Assembly (NCBI GenBank): GCA_902729315.2
Contig: LR746276.1
Coordinates: forward strand, 5,148,669 to 5,212,668
Direction of reading: 5' to 3'
Length of the DNA: 64,000 nt
Source of the DNA: Spirodela intermedia
Taxonomy: Eukaryota > Streptophyta > Magnoliopsida > Alismatales > Araceae
A program made the position numbers and the translations under genes. Positions within the stretch are counted from its first letter, which is position 1. Every line of letters starts with the position of its first letter. Shown here piece after piece: positions 26,090 to 37,602 of this stretch. Below the pieces are notes generated by a model. It was not told where the DNA came from. It saw nothing but the letters and a program-made list of their open reading frames with translations, and ran no database searches.

Positions 26090-27180
26090 AACTTTTTAAT
26101 TTAAATGCTGACCAAATTTTTTACAAATGTGTACTAGAAGAGGAGCAATTTAACATTCTAATAATGTGTCATTCTTCTACTTGTGGAGGATGTTTTGCCT
26201 CTAAAAAGACTGCTGCAAAAATTTTACAGTGTGGTTTCTATTGGCCAATAATTTTTTGTGATGTTCATGAGTTTTGTAGGAAAACATCATGTCAAGCTAC
26301 AATGAACATCTCTAAGAGGAATGTAATGCCACTACAACCAATCTTAGAAGTAGAAAATTTTGATTTCTACAGGTAATGAGTATATTCTTTTAGTTGTAGA
26401 TTATGTGTCAAAGTGGGTAGAGGCTATTCCAACCAGAACAAATGATCATAAGATTATTGTTAAGTTCATTATGCAAAACATATTCTCTAGGTTTGGATGC
26501 CCTCATGCCATTATTAGTGATGGCAGTTCTTACTTTAGCAATTCACACTTTCGAAATCTACTTAGAAAATATAGAGTTCAGCATAGAATCACAACCCCTT
26601 ATCATCCATAGGCTAATGAACAGGTAGAGCTTAGCAATAGAGAAATTAAAAAGATTTTGAAAATAATTGTTAGACCTAATGGTAAAAACTCCGCAGAAAA
26701 ATTACTAGATGTATTGTGGACTTATAGAACAGCTTACAAAAACCCAATTGGCATGTCTCATTATCGTTTGATTTATGGCAAAGCATGTCATCTTCTAGTT
26801 GAGATTGAACATCATGCTTATTTGGCTATTAAGCAACTTGATATGTCCTTAGATCATGTAGGGAAGCATCATCTTCTCCAAATGCAGGAACTTCAGGAGC
26901 TACGTAATGAAGCTTTTGAGAATTTGCATATCTACAAAGTGAAACTCAAAGCTTTTCATGATAGAAATCTAAATTTTAAATCTTTTGTTGAAAATTAGAA
27001 GGTTTGGTTATATAATTCACAATTAAAATTATTTCTGGAAAAACTTAAATCAAGATGAGATGGATCATTTATTGTTGTGCAGATTTCTAATTGTGGAGCT
27101 ATCTTAATAGCAGATCCAAAGATTGGAAAAACATTTAAGGTAAATGAGCAACGCTTGAAACCCTACCTTGAGAATGATTA
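26090..27180 (+). pseudogene. gypsy element 1 integrase
   Basis: Zinc-binding N-terminal part (CHSSTCGGCFASKKTAAKIL, FCRKTSCQ), core with VVDYVSKWVEAIP, FSRFGCPHAIISDGSSYF and RVQHRITTPYHP, then a C-terminal part with LLDVLWTYRTAYKNPIGMS. There are breaks near 26,370, 26,610 and 26,998. Confidence 0.85.
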
Positions 27181-28273
27181 GCAAGTAGCTATCAGTTCCA
27201 TCAACTTCAGTCAACTACGTCATCCTAGCAGTAGCTGTTGACTCTTGTATCAACAGATTTTCTTTTTTGTTTTGTTCCACTAAGTTTCTTTCAATATTCA
27301 TTTTCTAGTTAAGTTGACTATTTTGTTTTTACCTCAACATCCACCTGCCACATCATTCATTGAGTTGCAATCAGGATGTATACACATGATCTCTCCATCA
27401 AACACCACTTTGGGTTTGTCGTCCTTAGCTCTTCACTCATTTTCACACAAATTTGATTTTGAATTGTCTTTTCTTCTTGTAGAATGCACTGAGGACATTG
27501 CACTGTTCTACTAGGGGGGAGCAGCAATAATAGAGTAAACAATGCATCAGTTGAGTATAAAAGATAGTGACATTTAAGTGCTTTTCTTACACACTAGTAT
27601 AATTATGAACTACTTGTATGGATCAAATCATGTAAGATCACTAGTAATATTTTGTGTTAATTTACTTCTATATAAGATTTAGTGCAGTAAATTGAACCAT
27701 TTTCAATTCGAATCAAAAAGTTGTTGAACTGCACTAGAGCTAGCTGAAGCATCTTTGATGAATTAGTCATGACTACGCTGGAGGCAAGGCAGGACATGGG
27801 TGAAGATTACACCAGTAAATAACATTTGATAGCACCTTGGCTAGTCTTGTGGGGCTTCCACACATGTGACTAGGATCAGCAAGGCTTGCATAATGCCTGC
27901 TACATATCAAAAATGCAAAAACAACACCTCTATTGATCCTGTGGGGCTTCCACATATGTGACTAGGATTTGCAAGGCTTGTGAAAAACCTATCAAAAACC
28001 ATGCAGAGTGAAGCCCCGAGAGATATGCATGATAAAGGGGGTCTTCCCAATTGTCCCATTGAGATTCCAAATGTGAGGCTTGGACAAAACAAAAAAATGT
28101 TTATGGGAAAAACTACCTACATGGAGTATAAAATATGAACAAGCTAGTGTAATTGAGCCAAGTCTTAACCTTGGTGCATGTATATGAGAATTAGACAAAG
28201 AGTTTGTGAGCATGGCAACTATGTAACATCGTATTCTTCCTTAATTAATAGCTAAGGGACTAGCAATGAGTTA

Positions 28274-28285
28274 AGTTGAGGGGTG
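28274..28285 (+). other. polypurine tract of gypsy element 1
   Basis: GTTGAGGGGTG directly before the TGGTAACAC start of the 3' LTR. Confidence 0.7.
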
Positions 28286-29353
28286 TGGTAACACATAAAT
28301 AATAAGTCAGAAATGCACATTTATCCTCTATATTTTAGTATTATTTGAGATATTATTCAGCATTTACTCACCCCAATGATGTGATTTTAATGTTTGAAAG
28401 TATGTTAACATTTTTGGTATTTTTTTGAATTTTCTTGAATTACTCTTTTGATATACATTTGATGTCACATTAAATATTGCCATGATTGACCTTATATTTT
28501 AAGAAGTTTATTAATTTGCTTCGAGGAGTTTTTAGTGATTTATTACTTAGGTCTAGGGCATCTAATATGTGACTAGAATCCGTCTATTACATGCAAAGTG
28601 CTCCTTATGACAAAAGCAATCTAACGGGCAAGGAACATAGACACAAAGGAAGGAGGGCTCACCAATCCAACAGTGGAAGGTGACTTGATGAGGAACCAGC
28701 CATCCAATGGTGGAAAGCAATAGAGAGAGGAGGCCCACAGATCTAATGGTGTGCAGTTAGCTAGAAAGGTGCAAAGTCACCAAAACCTTCCTACAATCTC
28801 TCTCGTACATAGAGAAGAAAGAGAGAGAGGAGAGGGCATTGCTCCATATATTGGGGGAAAAATAATGTTCTGAACAACTCTTTTGATAGTAGAAAATCGT
28901 GGTCCTTGCACCCACCTAGAGGGGAAAGGTTTTCCAAGGCTCCATTGTGCATGTTTGCAGGTGTATTGTGATATGAATAGAAGTTCATCTCGCCTGAACA
29001 AGGCCTCTCCCACTACTACAAGACTGCCTCTTCTTAGCAGAAATAGGGAAGAAGGATTGGTGAAGCCAGGTTAGTTTCGTGGTGAATGATGTCCCTATTC
29101 ATCTAGGGTTAGATTTCAGTCTAAAATTAGAGGTAGGTTAGATTTGGGAATATTATTTTACACATCATCTAATTTCTAATTTCATTCCTTCTAAATTTGA
29201 GAAATCAGATCAAGAACTCATCTTTCACCCTTCTCATCTCTCCCATCCACATTCTTCCTCTATCACTTGCCTTTTTCTCTTCCTCTTTCACTTAAACATA
29301 TGAGTATTAAATCATTTAGGCTTAATGTTACCTATAAAAATCTGAACTCATCA
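28286..29353 (+). repeat. 3' LTR of gypsy element 1
   Basis: 1,068 bp starting TGGTAACAC and ending CATCA, followed by the AGGCT target duplication. A TATA-like CCATATATTGGGGG sits at about 28,847. The first 100 bp match the left LTR remnant. Confidence 0.85.
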
Positions 29354-29358
29354 AGGCT
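29354..29358 (+). repeat. right target-site duplication of gypsy element 1
   Basis: AGGCT, identical to 21,923-21,927. Confidence 0.8.
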
Positions 29359-29583
29359 TGGCTAGTTGGAGGGTCCCCCTTTTTCTATCTTTTTATTTTA
29401 TTTTATTTTTCTTTATTTATTTTAAAAATAGGATTATAAAAATTATATAAAATCACATAAAATCATATAATTAGTCAAAATTCACATTAACTAACTAAAA
29501 ATTATTTTTCATAGTTTAACACAAATATAACTCTATTTATTATGAGTTAAGGCTTAAATTATATTATTAATTAATTATTAACT
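29359..29583. other. AT-rich stretch between two retroelements
   Basis: AT-rich sequence with TTTTA runs. It is the continuation of the pre-insertion sequence right of the gypsy element. No feature recognised. Confidence 0.5.
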
Positions 29584-31509
29584 CATGATAATGAAGACTT
29601 ATCAAAGGTTATGGACAAAGAAGACACATTGGAGAGGATAAAGAATCCTAGAATTGCAAAGGTTTTCAACTCTTGTAAAATAAAAATTTGTAAAAAGGTT
29701 TAAACCCTCTCTTCTCTTAAAAAGAGACACATTTTTCCCTTTATATTAAATAAAATTCATACCAAATAGAGGGGACAACACTCCTTTGCTTCTAGGCCTA
29801 TTCTTAACCCAAAATTGTTGAGATATTTTATCATATCTCAATAGTCTATACCTTGATGAATATCTCAAAGCCTTCAAGATGACCCATCTTAAACTCCACC
29901 ACAACAATACTTCACCTATCTCAAAAACTTTAAATTTAAATTAAATTCAAATAGTGTTTAAATTTATCTACTGAGTTATTTTATTAATATATCTACAACA
30001 TTACCTAATGTGTGGATTTTCTCTAATAAGATATCTCATGTACTTATTTTTCTCAAACCTTATAATATATCACATCAATGTGGTCTAAATTTATGTCATA
30101 TATTTGATTCTTTGTCAAATAAATAACACTTTGACTATCACAATAGAGAACTCCATCTTGATTAAAACTTAGGTTCTTCCACAAAGCCTCTTTAACTACC
30201 TCTACTATAGTCATACACTTAGGCTCTATTGTGAGTAATATGATGGTAGCTTGAGGTGTTGAGTTTAAACTTTTTTGACCCCCTTGCAAGAAAAAATACA
30301 TAACATTATGAATCTTTGATTATCTAAATCACATGTAAAATCCACAAAATCATTCAATGATAGTAAATTTTACATCTAAAATATGATTTCAACAACATTG
30401 GAACTCCTTAGATATCTTAAAATATACTTCACTATATTTCAATACTCTTTCTTTTGATTTCTCATAAATACACTAACCACACTAGTTTCATACATTATCT
30501 GGTCATGCAAATCATAGTATACATTAGAGCACCCACAACATTAACATGATAAATTTTCTTCACTTCTTCAATCTATATCTAAAATTTAGGAATTTTTTAG
30601 TAGATAATTTTGAAATCATTTGTCAAAAAGTTGTTTGAGTGTTTAGCATTATTCATACCAAATAAGTCAATTAACTTTTTAATGCAACCTTTTGAGATAT
30701 CCCTAGTTCTCCCTTTTGTTGGTCTCTATGTATTTTCATTCCAATGTTCTTCTTCACTAGTTCAAGATCTTTCATCTCAAAATTCTTTATTTAATAAATA
30801 GTTTAGCTTTTAATATTAAATCATGATGAAGAAGTACTCATCATTTTATGTCACTATCCAAACTTTAAATTTTAATACCACTCATTCTAAAATTAGCCTA
30901 GAGATTATAAAGAATATAAAATAAATATCTCAAATTATATGCAACTTAAAATAATTTTAGAATAAAAATAGAATAATATATTCAAAAACAAAACCTGTCT
31001 CAAATATCTAATCAATATTTCATGCATGATCTTCTAAATGTCTTATTAGTTATTGCTTCAAAACTTTCCAACAAATGGTAGATTATAGATGTCTCCTAGA
31101 CATTAACAAGATGCCTCTAGCTCTCTTAGACTATAAATTAGTCTAATATTTGGTATATTATTTTCATTCAATATAACCTACAACTTGTTATTTTTTATCA
31201 ACTAAAAAATCAGTTGCTACATCTTCTCATTGCTCTCTTTCATTGCTTAAACAACTTCCTCTACAACAAACTTAAAATTGTTGCTCCATCCCATTGAGAT
31301 TTTAATATCTGAAATGAATCAAATAATAAAGCAAATAGGATAGAGAAGTGAGAGAGCGATTGTTGGGTAAAAAGGGGACATTGAGCAGAAGAACTTTATA
31401 ATCACAAGAATTTTCAAATCTTGTAAAATAAAAATTCATAAAAAGTTTTTAACCATATTTTCTATTTACGGATTTACTCCTTTACATTAGCTAAAAGTCA
31501 TCCCCAACA
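29584..31509 (-). mobile_element. minus-strand Ty1/copia remnant with short LTRs
   Basis: Proposed LTRs are 29,584-29,780 and 31,348-31,509. They share a CTTGTAAAATAAAAATT core and on the minus strand both begin TGTTG. On the minus strand a purine-rich tract (AAGCAAAGGAG) directly precedes the left LTR. The interior holds a copia RNase H at 30,053-30,301. The right end lies just left of a type-2 array pseudogene, so the element landed in its leader. No matching target duplication was found, and the LTR starts are less certain than the TGTTG ends. Confidence 0.6.
30053..30301 (-). pseudogene. Ty1/copia RNase H fragment
   Basis: Minus-strand reading includes SLNSTPQATIILLTIEPKCM, EAVKEALW-like VVKEALWKNL, and LYCDSQSVIYLTKNQIYD followed by HIDVIYY, the standard copia RNase H order. 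It is short and isolated; the upstream RT on the same strand is too decayed to read. Confidence 0.85.
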
Positions 31510-31522
31510 AAAGAGGCCATGC

Positions 31523-31607
31523 TCATTTATTCTTGTGTGCAGCCCATGGTGGATGTGGCTTAACCTAGCAACCATAAGAACTTGGTTTCTTTTTTGTATG
31601 GTGGTGG

Positions 31608-31694
<87 letters not shown>

Positions 31695-31701
31695 TTTCAA
31701 C
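31523..31701 (+). pseudogene. 5' half of a type-2 array gene split by a copia insertion
   Basis: 31,541-31,610 aligns with codons 8-31 of the type-2 gene at 39,370 (GCCCATGGTGGATGTGGCTT against GCCCATGGCGGCGTCGGCTC; TATGGTGGTGGAGTCTCT against CATGGTGGTGGCGTCTCT). Most differences are C-to-T or G-to-A, as in methylated decaying DNA. The Ser-Leu-Ser codons are replaced by a (CT)40 run, after which ATCATTTCAAC matches ATCATTCCAAC. The gene stops at 31,701 and resumes at 36,491. Confidence 0.8.
31611..31690 (+). repeat. (CT)40 microsatellite inside former coding sequence
   Basis: 80 bp of perfect CT. In the intact paralogues this position is the TCTCTCTCT that codes Ser-Leu-Ser in the helix. Confidence 0.95.
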
Positions 31702-31911
31702 TATAAAGAGTAAATGGGCCTATGGTCAATATATTACTTTGTATTGTAAATAAGCCTATGGTAAATGGACCCAAGTCAAGGTACTATTGTATAAAAAAGC
31801 CCTAAAGGGTTAAGAGTAGGCAAGGTACTATTATATAAACATCTTATTTGGTACTTTACCCTAGCCACCGTTGTGAAAAGAGATAATCTTAATTTCCTTT
31901 CCCATTTCACA
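31702..31911 (+). repeat. 5' LTR of the copia element
   Basis: 210 bp. It differs from the 174-bp 3' LTR mainly by an internal duplication of an AAGGTACTATT-TATAAA segment. Confidence 0.7.
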
Positions 31912-32130
31912 TAGTACCAAAACCCTAGCCTTTGTCTGGTGGGATCCCAGATTGTCAATGATGTCCCACAATGATGGTGGCTAGGTCATACAATTATGTC
32001 AATAGTCATCTTGCTTCCATTCCACATCTTGTCAACAACTTCATCCTTTTGGTTCAACTGAAGTCAACAGTTATCACGGTCATCCAATCATTCTAAAGTT
32101 TGAAATCCTCTTGATTGCAAGTCACTAGCA

Positions 32131-34940
32131 AGATTCAAAGATGTTTTCATCCAACCTCCAATCTATTACCAATTCATTGCAGCTGTTCACTATGAGTTTA
32201 CCATCCGATGAACCTATTAAAAGTCTACCAACTTATCAAGTCCACAGCTTCATCGCAGGAATCAAATACAAGTCCAATACCTATGTTAATCAACCAACCA
32301 GCAAGCTCACCTGAATCAAACCTTATATTCAAATAATAGAAGATGAGTCCAAGTTTGTTTCAGTTCTAGTTCCTCCTTTGGTTATAGTACAAAGCAGTAT
32401 CAACATAAATTAAAGACTAAACAAGAAGAATTACAGTCAATGATCTAGATGAGTGAAGATCTATTTTAAATGCAAAAGAGAATATTTAATATATTTTAGA
32501 AGATGCACCAACCAATCCTATCAATCATGCACAATGTGAGCAATAGGATGCAAATCTTCTTAATTTATTATTAAATTCAATGTAACCCAATATTACTGAT
32601 TTGATGACTCATCATAATGGATGCGAGGTATTTTGAGATCATCTAACCATAATATATTCTAAAAATATTTCAATGATATATGATATAGCTATATAATACT
32701 ATGGAGTGAAGCAAGGTGAAAAAAGCCTAAATCAATGCTTTGCTAAGATAACTAGACTCATTCAAGATTTACATTCTTTACTGCATATCTATAGTGATAT
32801 TTGATTGATGTAGAAACAACATGATACATTTTACATTTTCCTAGCAGTCTATCTTTATTGAGTATGATGAAGTTCACATTTAAATTTTGTTTGAAGTTGA
32901 GTTGTCATCAACAAACATCACTAGTATTTTACTGCATAATACTAGTGATGTTTGTTTAAATTTATTGAGTCTTGAGGGATTACTTTCTGCAAACAATGTG
33001 TCTGTTGATGACAAGGAAAATATGAAGATAATGATGCATCAAAAATCTGCCATAGTTTCTCAGGATCAGGGAGCACCCACTACATCAATTAGTGCCAAAG
33101 AGAGTGCTATAACCATCACTTTCCAAAGCATATTAGTGTCTCTTGTATTTTTCTAGATCAACAGAACTCAAAGACTATTCCTACACTAGTGGAAACCACG
33201 TCCTTCATATTTGCTCACCACTCCTCTCATTGATTTATTCATGGTGGTCACTCTAGGAGAGCAAGAGGTAGAGGTAGGAGCTCTAGAGCCCATCAAAGAA
33301 CATATAATATGATCTTCATAGTTATACTTCCAAGACATATAATTTGGTTGTTTCCAAAGAGAATGGGGAGACTCAAATAAGTCTAACTAACTATATGAAA
33401 TGAAGAGTGTGCTTAAGTCCTCTAGTCTCATGTTGCTGAACAAACATTATTATCACCAATCAGACATGAAGGCCTATAACAAACTCAAGTTACTAGTTTA
33501 CAAGTTTTCTAGTCTACAAGTATTGGAGTAAGTCATGGAAATTAAATAAACACTAGCTTCTATGTTTGGATCACAAGCTCTTCCACAAGTATGGGGTACT
33601 CATCGTGTTAGTTTCAAACTTAGTTTCAAATAATTTCTTACATTTATTGATTACCATTCACATGTTACATGACTTTACCTCATGAAGGATATATCAAGAT
33701 TATTTACCATCTTTTGTTGATTTTACGTTAAAATTAAGGAACCAAAATATTTGAATGCTATGTTCAAATAATATGAAAGATTATTTTAGTTTTTTTTTTC
33801 ACAATAATGAGCTCATCTTGGAATTATTGATCAATAATCTTATCCTCATACCTCTTTTACTTGTCTTCCTCTATCCTAAAAGAAAAAATTGTCATATCAT
33901 TGAAAGATTTCATATACTTCTTTTACCACCACTTCCTTAATTAACTACATGTCTTCCTCTATCCTAAATAATAAAATTATTATTTTATCCTTCATCCTAA
34001 AGGCCCATTATACAACATTCCATCTAAGGTTTTTGAGTGTACTTGCTATGTCCACAACCTAGGTGTTGGCTGATAAACTTGGTGTCGAATTTGTAAAATG
34101 TGTCTTTTTTGGATACTTTTCTACTACAAAAAAGATGTAATTATTAATGTTCATCTCTTCATCAACATTCCACATATGCTGATGTTACTTTCTTTGAAGG
34201 CACCCATTCTTTGATAAATATTAGCCCACCAACTTCTTAGAAGAATCGTCACCTCTACCAATCATCTACTGGTCGCCCTAAATTTTATAGTCAGCTAATT
34301 GTTAAGTCAATTGACAATCAACCCCCAAACATGCAAGTGTAAGGTGTACACATGGCAAAAAGTTTCTCAAAACTCTATTAAAGTACTCAAATCTACAATC
34401 AGTCTCCTATATGTTTAATGGTCTATCAAAGAACACATCTACATCAAGTGACCTTGATCTTCTCATCACCTTTAGTAGAGGGAAATTGTCTTACATAAAT
34501 TAGCCCCTATCTAATTTTGTATCTTATCATTTGATATCTTCAACTTATTCAGTTTTCTTTCCATCGCCTATAAATCATACTCCTCAAACTATTTCAAAGA
34601 CATTGAGTCATCCCAAATCATGTGTTGCTAAGAATTAGACACAACAACTTGTTAGATGCAAATAGGTATATAATGTTAAAGATAGACTTGGTGACATAGT
34701 GGATGAGTTAGAAGCTCATTTTGTGACAAAGGGCCTCATTCAAGTATATGGCAAAGATTATCCTGAGACGTTTCCACTTCCTTCTAAGATTACTTCTTGC
34801 ACTTTCTTACCTTAGGATTTTCATTCTCTTGGCCTCTCCATCAACTAGATATCAAGAATACATTTCTCTCGAGTACTATACAAGAAGAGATCTACGTGGA
34901 CTAGGCATTAAGATTTATCATTCAAGGATAATTTGATATG
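32131..34940 (+). pseudogene. copia element internal region (gag, integrase, start of RT)
   Basis: Only fragments are readable. 32,887-33,156 is an open stretch in the gag region. Around 33,620-33,780 the integrase core reads FIDYHSHVT and LYLMKDISRLFTIF across a stop. Near 34,100 FVKCVFFGYF is the usual integrase-to-RT linker motif. At 34,735-34,760 QVYGKDYPETF marks the RT N-terminus. Many stops and frameshifts throughout. Confidence 0.75.
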
Positions 34941-34962
34941 GTATATGATGTAACCTAATTGT

Positions 34963-36270
34963 TGTATAAGAAACTACATAAATTTAAATTTTATGAAACT
35001 AGAAAATGCTTATTTTTAGAGTTTTAGAAATATTTGAGTACAAATAAATCAATTATAATTTGATAAAAAAATTAAAAAATGGTAAAAAAATCCAAGTCAA
35101 TCATAAAGATATAAGATAATATTTGATAAAATTTCAAGATTTTACTCCAAAAATATATTTTTTTAATATTTTTAGATTAAATAATAAAAATAAAATTTAT
35201 TTAAAAATCTACAAAATAGGGAAATTTGGGTGTGTACATCATGATTATGTCAGTACCCCCAACAAATATGATTTTGGTGAAAAAAAAGTTCTACACAATG
35301 ATTCTTATATAAATAATTATAGATGATTTAATTGATCAAATTAAGATCTATAAAAGCTAGAAGAATCATAACTTAATAAAAAATATTTTCTAAACTTGAA
35401 ATCACACAAAATATCACAAATTAAGTAAAAAATAAATTTTAAAGCAAGAAAGGCAAAATTCTAATGTCATGATAGTGATCATTAGAATTCTAAGTATTTA
35501 AAAAGATTATCATGCGATGTCTATGAGTTTAAAGACTCTCTTAGATATAGACAACATAGACAATCTCTAGATATTTTTAAAAAATCTAAAAATCAAAGAA
35601 ATGGGTCAAAAAATCATCTTCAACAATTATCACCTAATTGAGCAAAAATTCAATGACTTTCAGATCTATAACAATTGTCACTTGGTGGAGATAAGTTGAA
35701 TAAAGGTGGGACATGTCTTAAGAAGCTTCATCCTCATGTTTGCATAGTAAGAGGAGGCTCTTCATAATAATTGGTATGCTCTGAGGAGGTGATGGCTTGT
35801 CTATCAGTGAATCATCCTCATCTCAATGATAATTTATTCGTTAATCAATTAGATATGATTTCTTTAATAGATTCGTAATCTTTTCATCTATAGTCATTCG
35901 TCAATTTGTAATGATGCTTTGCGAATAGTTCTAACAAAATTTCTATCAATGTGTGAATGATTCTAGCAACTTAATCATTAACTGGCACTCTACAAAAATT
36001 GAGATTTAGTTGGATTAAAATATGAATTTTAGCTTTGGTGGGATTCAAACCCTCATCGGTCACTTGACTGTGTGAGAGAGAAAATGCGAATTACGTGCAT
36101 ACCCTTGACCTAGTGAGGTCATAAGACATTTCCTTCTCATAAGTCAAAGCTAATTTTTTATATAAAAATATTAAAACTTACTAGTGAGCACTCACATAGG
36201 TTTAGTTCCACATCGGCTATTTTCTGATATATGAAACAAATATATATCAATACCCCCTTTTCTCATCAAC
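34963..36270 (+). repeat. AT-rich LTR-like repeat, copy 2
   Basis: Homologous to 20,299-21,762. Starts TGTATAAG and ends CATCAACA. It lies inside the copia element between RT and the purine tract. AATTGT occurs before its start and again at 36,282, a possible but unproven target duplication. Confidence 0.5.
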
Positions 36271-36316
36271 ATCAGGTGAAAACTAATTGTAACAATACTC
36301 CGACTTGAAGGGAGTT

Positions 36317-36490
36317 TGAAAAGTATGGAACTATAGCTGGTATACATTTTTGTATAGTAAATAGACATGTGGTAAATGGACCCAAGTAGTGTATTATTGC
36401 GTAAAAAGCACCATTACGGTTAAGAGTACTAAACCTAAAGGGCCTACCATCATAAAGAGATGTTTTTCTTTTCCTCTCTCCCATTTGACA
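36317..36490 (+). repeat. 3' LTR of the copia element
   Basis: Starts TGAAAAGTATGG after the purine tract and ends CATTTGACA at the target duplication. Confidence 0.7.
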
Positions 36491-36610
36491 CCAACCATCC
36501 TCTTAATGTGTAGTGATGGTGGCCACAATATGATGAAGCCTCACAGAAACAATAGTACTCACAATAGTGGAGGCAGCTGTGATGACAGGAACGGTTGTGG
36601 TGGCAGTTAA
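36491..36610 (+). pseudogene. 3' half of the type-2 array gene split by the copia insertion
   Basis: It resumes at CCAACCATCCTCTTAATGTG, matching the codons for PTILFACG, followed by a degenerate GDGGHNMMKPHRNNS segment and a short CGGS end at TAA 36,608. The 3' sequence GTGATCCTCTAGTCCCAAAACC matches the 3' regions of other type-2 copies. Together with 31,523-31,701 it makes one gene interrupted by 4.8 kb. Confidence 0.8.
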
Positions 36611-37012
36611 TGTGATCCTCTAGTCCCAAAACCATTGGATCTAATAATGTATGGTAATATTAGAGTTCCTTCAATGCACCCAAAAGGCAGAATTTACTAA
36701 ATAGTTATACCGAAATTGTAATGGTATTCTTACAGTTAAAATCCATGGGTAAACATACCTTATAGAAAATAAATTTGAATTAATCTATAGAAATATCATA
36801 CTTACTACTCTCAAAAGGTAAGATTGTGTATCGTAGAGTCGAGTAATCTGGAAGCCCAAACAAGCCCTGCCTAATATTCATCCAGGCTTTCTCTCTCTCT
36901 CTCTCTCTCTCTCACCGACCTTATCTCTCCAACTAGACAAATGAGTATTTTATGATATCATCATTTATAGTGTCAAGAAATCTCTTACTCTTTGCATGAC
37001 TTACATCACTGG
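36611..37012. other. 3' region of split pseudogene and CT tract
   Basis: Conserved type-2 3' region, then a CT run at about 36,891-36,914 and the block CTCCAACTAGACAAATGAGTA, which is repeated at about 37,395. No gene. Confidence 0.6.
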
Positions 37013-37275
37013 GGGTTTCATGCTCTGAATTCGAGGCTTCGTCATGGCTGCCTTGACAGACAATCTGTTGACCTGCTCATCTACGAAAGAAAAACTAAAC
37101 GGCGAAATTTCTCTCTCTCTCTCGCTCTCAATCTTCGAGGCGAGGCGTCTGAGAGGAAGTCAACGAAACATGAAGCTTCGTAATAGGTTCCAGCATGACA
37201 TGCTTTACGTCTGCTGCCACGATACGATGAAGAAGCCTCGCAGAAATAAAACTGCGATGGTGGAGGCAGCTGTGA
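37013..37275 (+). pseudogene. relic of a type-2 array gene (promoter and tail only)
   Basis: Close copy of the relic at 15,020: GAGGCTTCGTCATGGCTGCC, a CT tract, GAGGAAGTCAACGAAACATG, then CCACGATACGATGAAGAAGC and a short GGAGGCAGCTGTGATG tail. Start codon and helix codons are absent. Confidence 0.65.
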
Positions 37276-37320
37276 TGATATACCTTATAGAGAATAAACT
37301 TGAATAACCTTGAATTAAAT

Positions 37321-37325
<5 letters not shown>

Positions 37326-37382
<57 letters not shown>
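37326..37382 (+). repeat. (CT)n microsatellite upstream of type-1 gene
   Basis: A long perfect CT run ending in CTCG, in the position of the CT tracts upstream of the other type-1 genes. Confidence 0.95.
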
Positions 37383-37602
37383 CGTCAACCTTATCCCTCC
37401 AACTAGACAAATGAGTATTCTATTTCTACCGCTAGCAAATTTGACGAAGTTTCTAGGAAACCGCCACCTGGAAGACCATAGAAGGTCTTATGCAAAATAT
37501 GACAGGGCGACAGGGCTAGCTCCATTATTGTTGTCATCGATTTATATTATCCCTCTCCCACCTGAGCAAGGCCTGTTTTCCACGGAATCAGAGTCGGAGA
37601 CG

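Larger units (their letters stand above)
21928..29353 (+). mobile_element. Ty3/gypsy retrotransposon (Athila-like), degenerate, with exact ends
   Basis: Plus-strand element in the order LTR remnant, gag, protease, RT, RNase H, integrase, purine tract, LTR. The left end TGATAACAC at 21,928 and the right end CATCA at 29,353 are flanked by AGGCT on both sides. The left LTR keeps only about 100 bp and the primer-binding site is not seen, so about 1 kb has been lost there. Every domain contains stop codons or frameshifts, so the copy is dead. The reverse transcriptase and integrase resemble the Athila branch of plant gypsy elements, from memory of the family. The spacer after integrase (27,181-28,273) holds a directly repeated CTTCCACA-ATGTGACTAGGAT block at about 27,846 and 27,947. 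Confidence 0.88.
31702..36490 (+). mobile_element. Ty1/copia retrotransposon inserted in an array gene
   Basis: 5' LTR 31,702-31,911 and 3' LTR 36,317-36,490 share GGTAAATGGACCCAAGT and GGTTAAGAGTA and end CCCATTTCACA and CCCATTTGACA. Flanking target duplications are TCAAC (31,697-31,701) and CCAAC (36,491-36,495), one transition apart. The sequence after the 5' LTR (TAGTACCAAAACC) looks like a decayed initiator-Met-tRNA primer site. The 3' LTR is preceded by ACTTGAAGGGAG, a typical copia purine tract. Internal plus-strand fragments: gag from about 32,130, integrase about 33,600-33,960 (LIDYHSHVT-like), LKCVFFGYF-like at about 34,100, and RT start at 34,620-34,930. An LTR-like repeat occupies 34,963-36,270, so the RT end and RNase H are missing. 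It is dead. Confidence 0.8.

Noticed and set aside
37300-37602. In-frame extension of the 37,603 ORF upstream to 37,300
   Set aside because: It reads through a (CT)n tract and the untranslated leader conserved in the type-1 genes. The shared start is at 37,603.
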